Below are positions 59,107 through 64,000 of a stretch of DNA of 64,000 bases, in pieces. A model generated the notes under the pieces. The model did not search any database, was not told the origin of the DNA, and saw only the letters and a program-made list of their open reading frames with translations. Source of the stretch: Gossypium raimondii (Eukaryota > Streptophyta > Magnoliopsida > Malvales > Malvaceae). The translations under genes were made by a program, and so were the position numbers. How positions within the stretch are numbered: the stretch's first letter is position 1; each line of letters begins with the position of its first letter. The stretch lies in assembly GCF_025698545.1 (NCBI RefSeq), contig NC_068575.1, forward strand, positions 54,755,980-54,819,979. Reading direction: 5' to 3'.

Positions 59107-62100
59107 ATGTCTGATGAAAGAGTAAATGATATAGATGAAGAAATGTATACCAGAGGAGAAGAAACTTACGGGTTAGATGAAACAGAGTCGATAACACCTA
59201 GTGTAAATCCTAGAAGAAATCAACCTTTAAATGAAGAAAGAGATAGAGATAACTCACACTTGTTAAGAATTATTGTCGATGCTCTACAAAGAGTAGTGGA
59301 GACTGGTCCTGCTACAACTTCTGTACCAACTCAAAGACGGGCCCCGATAAAAGAGTTACGAAAATTTGGTGCTACAGAATTTATGGGTTTGACAGGAGTT
59401 GATCCATCTACAGCAGAGAATTGGATGGAATCAACTAAACGAGTTCTGCAGCAATTAGAATGTACCCCTCGAGAATGATTAATCTGTGCCATTTCATTAC
59501 TTCAAGGTGAGGTTTACTTGTGGTGGGAATTTGTAATCCGACATTTTCCAGCAGAACAAGTAACATGGGAATTATTTAAGAAGAAGTATGTTGGAGAGCT
59601 ATATATTGAAGATAAAAAGCATGAATTTCTAATGTTGAAGCAAGGTAACCTATCAATAGTGGATTATGAAAGAGAATTTTCTCGATTGAGCCGATATGCT
59701 ACTGAGTTCATTCCAATAGAAACTGATAGCTGTAAGAGATTTCTACGAGGATTGAGAGATGAAATCAGAGTACAGCTGGTGTCACAGCGAATTACAGAAT
59801 TTGTAGATTTGGTTGAAAGAGCGAAAATGGTAGAACAAGTTTTGGGGCTAGACAAAAAGCCTGAAATGATTAAATCAACTGGGAAATGAGTTGGAACTGC
59901 TAGTTCTAATTCTTTACCAAAGAGATTCAGAGAATTCAGAGGTAGTTGGAGGTCAAGTTTCAGATCAGATCGAGGTGATAAAAATTAGGGTAAACAGACT
60001 ACTGTTTCTACCGGTAGTGTAAAGGGACTTTCACGAAATATTGATATCCCCGACTGTAAACACTGTGGAAAGAAGCACTTTGGTGAATATTGGAAGATAA
60101 CTCGTCGATGTTTTCGATGCGGGTCCATAGATCATTTCATCCGACATTGCCCAAAAAGTGAAGGTACTATACCTACAGTATCTCAGAGATTAGTGCCTAC
60201 TACTAGAGGCAGAGGGTCAGGTAGAGGTAGTTCGGTATCTAGAGGTGGAGGTGTTCATAAGAGTAGTGACATAGTTACACAACAGTCAGAGGCAAGAGCA
60301 CCAGCCAGGGCCTATGTAGTTCAGACTCGGGAAGAAGGTAATACCCATGAAGTTGTGACAGGTATATTTTTATTGCATTCTGAGCTTGTTTATGCTTCAA
60401 TTGACCAGGGTCGTCACATTCATATATTAATTCAAAACTGGTTGAGTCGAAAAACTTAAAATCTGAAATATCTAGAGTTTTAATAGAAGTGTCTATCCCT
60501 TTGGGACAAACTGTGTCTGTAGATAGAGCATACCAGAGATGCCCGTTGATGATACATGATAAAATGTTTTCCGTTGATTTATTAATCATGCCTTTCGGTG
60601 AATTTGATGTAATCTTGGGTATGGATTGGTTGTCTGAACATAGAGTGGTATTGGATTGCTATAAAAAGAGGTTTAGTATTTGGACAGAAGACGTGGACAA
60701 AATTGAGGTGAATGGCATTCGTACTAGTGGATCAAGACGTATCATTCCAGTAATCAAGGTTAATAAATTGCTTTAACAGGGTTGTACAGCATATCTAGCT
60801 TATGTTATTAATTCAGATTCGGTTGGTAGTCAGTGCAGTAAGATCAGAACTGTATATTAGTTTCCAGACGTATTCCCTGAAGAACTACCAGGCGTACCAC
60901 CTGACAGAGAGGTTGAATTTGCTATAGAAGTGTACTCGGGTATAGCACCAATCTCTATACCTTCGTACCAAATGTCACCCACTGAATTAAAAGAATTGAA
61001 GGTGTAGTTATAGGACTTACTAGATCATGGATTTATTAGACCGAGCATTTCACCTTGGGGGCTCCAGTGTTATTTGTTAAAAAGAAAGATGGATCAATGC
61101 GGCTTTGCATTGATTACCGACAGTTGAACAAAGTGACGATCAAGAACCATTATCCGTTGCCTCGTATAGATAATTTATTTGATCAGTTAAAAGAAGCCTC
61201 GGTATTTTCAAAGATTGACTTGAGATCTGGGTATTATCAGCTGAAAGTAAAAGAAAATGATGTTTCGAAGACTGCATTTCGTACTCAATATGATCATTAT
61301 GAATTTTTGTGATGCCGTTCGGGTTGACTAATGCTCGAACTACTTTCATAGATTTGATGAACCGTATTTTCCAACCGTATTTAGATTAGTTCGTGGTAGT
61401 TTTCCTTGATGATATATTGGTTTATTTGAAGACTGAGGTAGAACATGATCAGCATCTCAGAACAGTGCTACAAATTTTGCGGGAAAAATAGTTGTACGAG
61501 AAACTGAGTAAATGTGAATTCTAGTTATCAAATGTAGTATTCTTGGGACATGTTGTATCTGTTGATGGGATTAGAGTTGATCCGAAGAAGATCGAGGCAA
61601 TTGTTTAATGGAAGGTACTAAAGAATGTATCTGAGGTCCGCAGTTTTCTGGGTTTAACCGGGTACTATCGAAGGTTCGTTAATAGATTTTCGAAGATAGC
61701 ATTACCAATGACTAAACTAGTACAAAAGAATGTTCCATTTATCTAGGATGATCAATGTCAGAGAAGTTTTGAGACATTGAAACAAATATTAACAGAGGCA
61801 CCAGTTCTAACTTTACCAGAATCGGGAAAAGATTTCATATTGTACAGTGATGCTTTTTTGAATGGTTTGGGTTATGTATTGATGCAGAACGGAAAGGTAA
61901 TAGCTTATGCATCTCGACAGTTGAAGCCACATGAACGCAATTACCCGACACACAATTTAGAGTTAGTTGCTATAATCTTTGCATTGAAGATTTAGAGACA
62001 TTATCTGTATGGTGAGAAATGTTATATTTACACTGATCATAAAAGTCTTAAATATCTTCTGTCACAAAAGGAGTTGAATCTGAGATTGAGACGGTGGATA

Positions 62101-63720
62101 AAACTTCTAAAAGATTATGATTGTATTATAGATTATCATCCAAGAAAGACAAATGTGGTAGCAGATGCTTTGAGTAGAAAAGCAGCGATATTTGATCAAA
62201 TTAGAAGTTAAGCCAGTATCAATGACGATGAAAATTTGTTAGTTGAATTAAAAGTTAAGCCAGTGATATTTGATCAAATTAGAGCAGCTCAGATGGAAGA
62301 TGAGAAGATAATGAAGAAAAGAGAAACGGTACAGCATGGTACAGTAAAAAATTTTAGTATTGACGAACATGATTGTTTAAGGTTTCGGTTTGTATCCCAG
62401 CTACTTCTGAGATTAAAGAATTAATTCTCAGAGAAGCACATGATAGTCCTTTTGCTTTGCACCCTGGTGGAACGAAGATGTATCGTAATCTACGAGAACT
62501 GTATTGGTGGCCAAGAATGAAGAAAAATATAGTTGAATATGTCGGTAAATGTCTGACTTGTCAGCGAGTAAAAGCAGAACATCAGGTACTAACAGGTTTG
62601 TTACAGCCTATTATTATTCCCGAGTGGAAATGGGATTGCATTACCATGGATTTTGTTACGAGATTACCATTGTCAGCAAGCAAAAATAATGCTATTTGGG
62701 TGATAGGTTATAGGCTTACCAAGTCTGCTCACTTTATAGCAGTCAGAACCGACTGGTCACTACAGAAGCTTGCTGAGGTTTATATCCAGAAAATTGTTAG
62801 ATTACATGGTATTCCGGTATCGATAATTTCAAATCGGGACCCTCGGTTTACATCGAGATTTTGGAAGCAATTACATGATTCGTTAGGAACTCGACTCAAT
62901 TTTAGTACTGCATTTCATCCACAAATTGACGGACAATCCGAGTTGGTAATTCAGATTTTGGAAGATATGCTGAGAGCTTATATCATCGAATTTGAATCAG
63001 GTTGGGAACGATATTTGCCACTAGCAAAATTTGTTTATAATAATAGTTTTCAATCTAGTATTCAGATGGCTCCGTATGAAGCACTATACGGTTGAAGGTG
63101 TCGATCACCGGTATGTTGGACAGAATTAAAAGAAAGAAAAGTGATTGGGCCAGAATTGATTCAAGAGATAGAGGAAACTGTTAAAAAGATTAAAGATAGA
63201 CTGAAAGCCGCCTTCGACAGACAGAAATCTTATACAGATTTGAAACGACGAGACATTGAATATTCAGTTGGTGATAAAGTATTCCTCAAAGTATCGCCTT
63301 GGAAGAAAATTTTAAGATTTGGCCGAAAAGGTAAATTGAGTCCACGTTTTATTGGACCGTATGAAATAGTTGAAAGAATCGGACCGGTTGCCTATCGATT
63401 GGCTTTACCTCTGGAATTACAAAAGATTCACAATGTTTTTCATGTTTCGAAGCTTCGAAGATATAGATCAGATCATTCTTATGTTATTCCCACTGAAGAT
63501 ATTGAAATTCAATCTGATATGACTTATGAAGAAGAGTCGGTTCAGATATTAGCACGAGAAGTGAAAGAATTAAGAAATAAAAAGGTTCATCTAATAAAAG
63601 TTTTATGGAGAAGTCATAGTGTGGAAGAAGTGACTTGGGAGCCGAAAGAGACGATGAGAACACAATATCCGCATCTTTTCTCAGGTAAATTTCGAGGACG
63701 AAATTTATTAAGGGAGAGAA
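59107..63720 (+). pseudogene. Decayed gag-pol of a Ty3/gypsy chromovirus (Tekay/Del-like)
   Basis: Order: gag capsid (59107-60050), CCHC zinc knuckle (60109-60150), protease (about 60350-60620; the D-S/T-G site is altered), reverse transcriptase (about 60870-61480; [11 protein letters not shown] and the FLDD box at 61402-61413), RNase H (about 61780-62180), integrase (HHCC near 62430-62560; catalytic core 62640-62945) and a C-terminal chromodomain (about 63530-63690). That order and the chromodomain define a chromovirus. In-frame stops include TGA at 59476-59478 and 59887-59889, TAG near 59987 and several in RT, plus frame changes near 60410 and 61055. In the integrase the second catalytic Asp position reads Asn (AAT, 62832-62834). 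It cannot move by its own proteins. Confidence 0.9.
63700..63720 (+). promoter_or_regulatory. Polypurine tract region
   Basis: The purine-rich AAGGGAGAGAAA just before the 3' LTR start, preceded by TTTCGAGGACGAAATTTATT; primer for plus-strand synthesis. Confidence 0.6.
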
Positions 63721-64000
63721 ATGTAATGACCCAAAATTCACGAGCATCGGGCCTCCGTCTTAGTAAACTAAGTCATAAATAATTATTAGAAGTAATTATG
63801 AGTTTAGTTGAGTGCTTAATTAGGTATTAATTAGGTGAATTTAGTCTAATTAAGAATAATTAGGAAAAAGGACTAAATAAAGTGACCAAATTGCATGAAA
63901 TGAATTGTTTTATTATTTAAATTAATAAATTGAATGAAATATTAATTTATATCAAGATTGAGTGGAAATTCGAGGAAAATAGAAAATTACCAAAATGTCC
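63721..64000 (+). mobile_element. 3' LTR (first 280 bp), runs off the window
   Basis: Begins TGTAATGACCCAAAATTC directly after the polypurine tract. It includes the AGGACTAAATAAAGTG..AAATTGCATGAAA stretch common in these LTRs. Its start does not match the starts of LTR 2 or 3 (TGTAACAGCCCG / TGTAACATCTCG and on), as it should if both LTRs belonged to one insertion. Confidence 0.7.

Noticed and set aside
1..64000. CRISPR arrays, bacterial-type operons or a metabolic gene cluster
   Set aside because: No regular short repeats with unique spacers, no polycistronic layout, and the intact genes have unrelated functions.

Overview
The window is nuclear DNA from a dicot plant. Genes with introns (GT..AG junctions that keep frame), very AT-rich spacers and several plant-type transposons all point that way. 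The LTR and Mutator/plant-mobile-domain (PMD) families look like those of cotton (Gossypium, Malvaceae); that genus call is from recognition only and is moderate.

Layout. 1-1841 (-): 5' half of an ER-type Ca2+-ATPase gene that runs off the left edge. 3070-12442: a complete but dead Mutator-like element (MULE) with terminal inverted repeats (TIRs) of about 125 bp and a 9-bp target duplication. It carries a decayed transposase (+) and a decayed PMD gene (-) tail to tail, and the PMD gene is split by a 3.28-kb solo LTR. 12443-25650: gene-poor spacer with an LTR-like tail, an ORMDL gene fragment without its start codon, a copia-like solo LTR with a perfect target duplication, and a second MULE remnant. 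25650-30114 (+): a seven-exon WD40 gene (WDR44-like). 31813-34023 (-): a six-exon laccase gene. 34024-38753: spacer with one doubtful short secreted-peptide-like reading frame. 38754-38987 (-): a small conserved plant protein. 39555-43362 (-): a four-exon alkaline/neutral invertase. 45366-48270 (+): an intron-containing pseudogene of a kinesin-light-chain-related TPR protein. 50611-51225 (+): a two-exon LOB-domain (LBD) transcription factor. 52725-53346: an inverted-repeat element with a tRNA-like SINE inside. 53579-64000: nested Ty3/gypsy (chromovirus) LTR sequence and one dead gag-pol copy, with rearranged and mismatched LTRs, running off the right edge.

The intact genes are ordinary single-copy plant genes with unrelated jobs (ER calcium pumping, WD40 scaffold, phenol oxidation in the apoplast, cytosolic sucrose cleavage, organ-boundary type transcription factor). 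Nothing suggests that they form a cluster with one function. No bacterial-type defence system, CRISPR array or rRNA/tRNA gene was seen. The most informative parts are the complete composite MULE, the exon-by-exon intact invertase with an unusual N-terminal extension and a changed residue near its presumed active site, and the disrupted KLCR and ORMDL copies.
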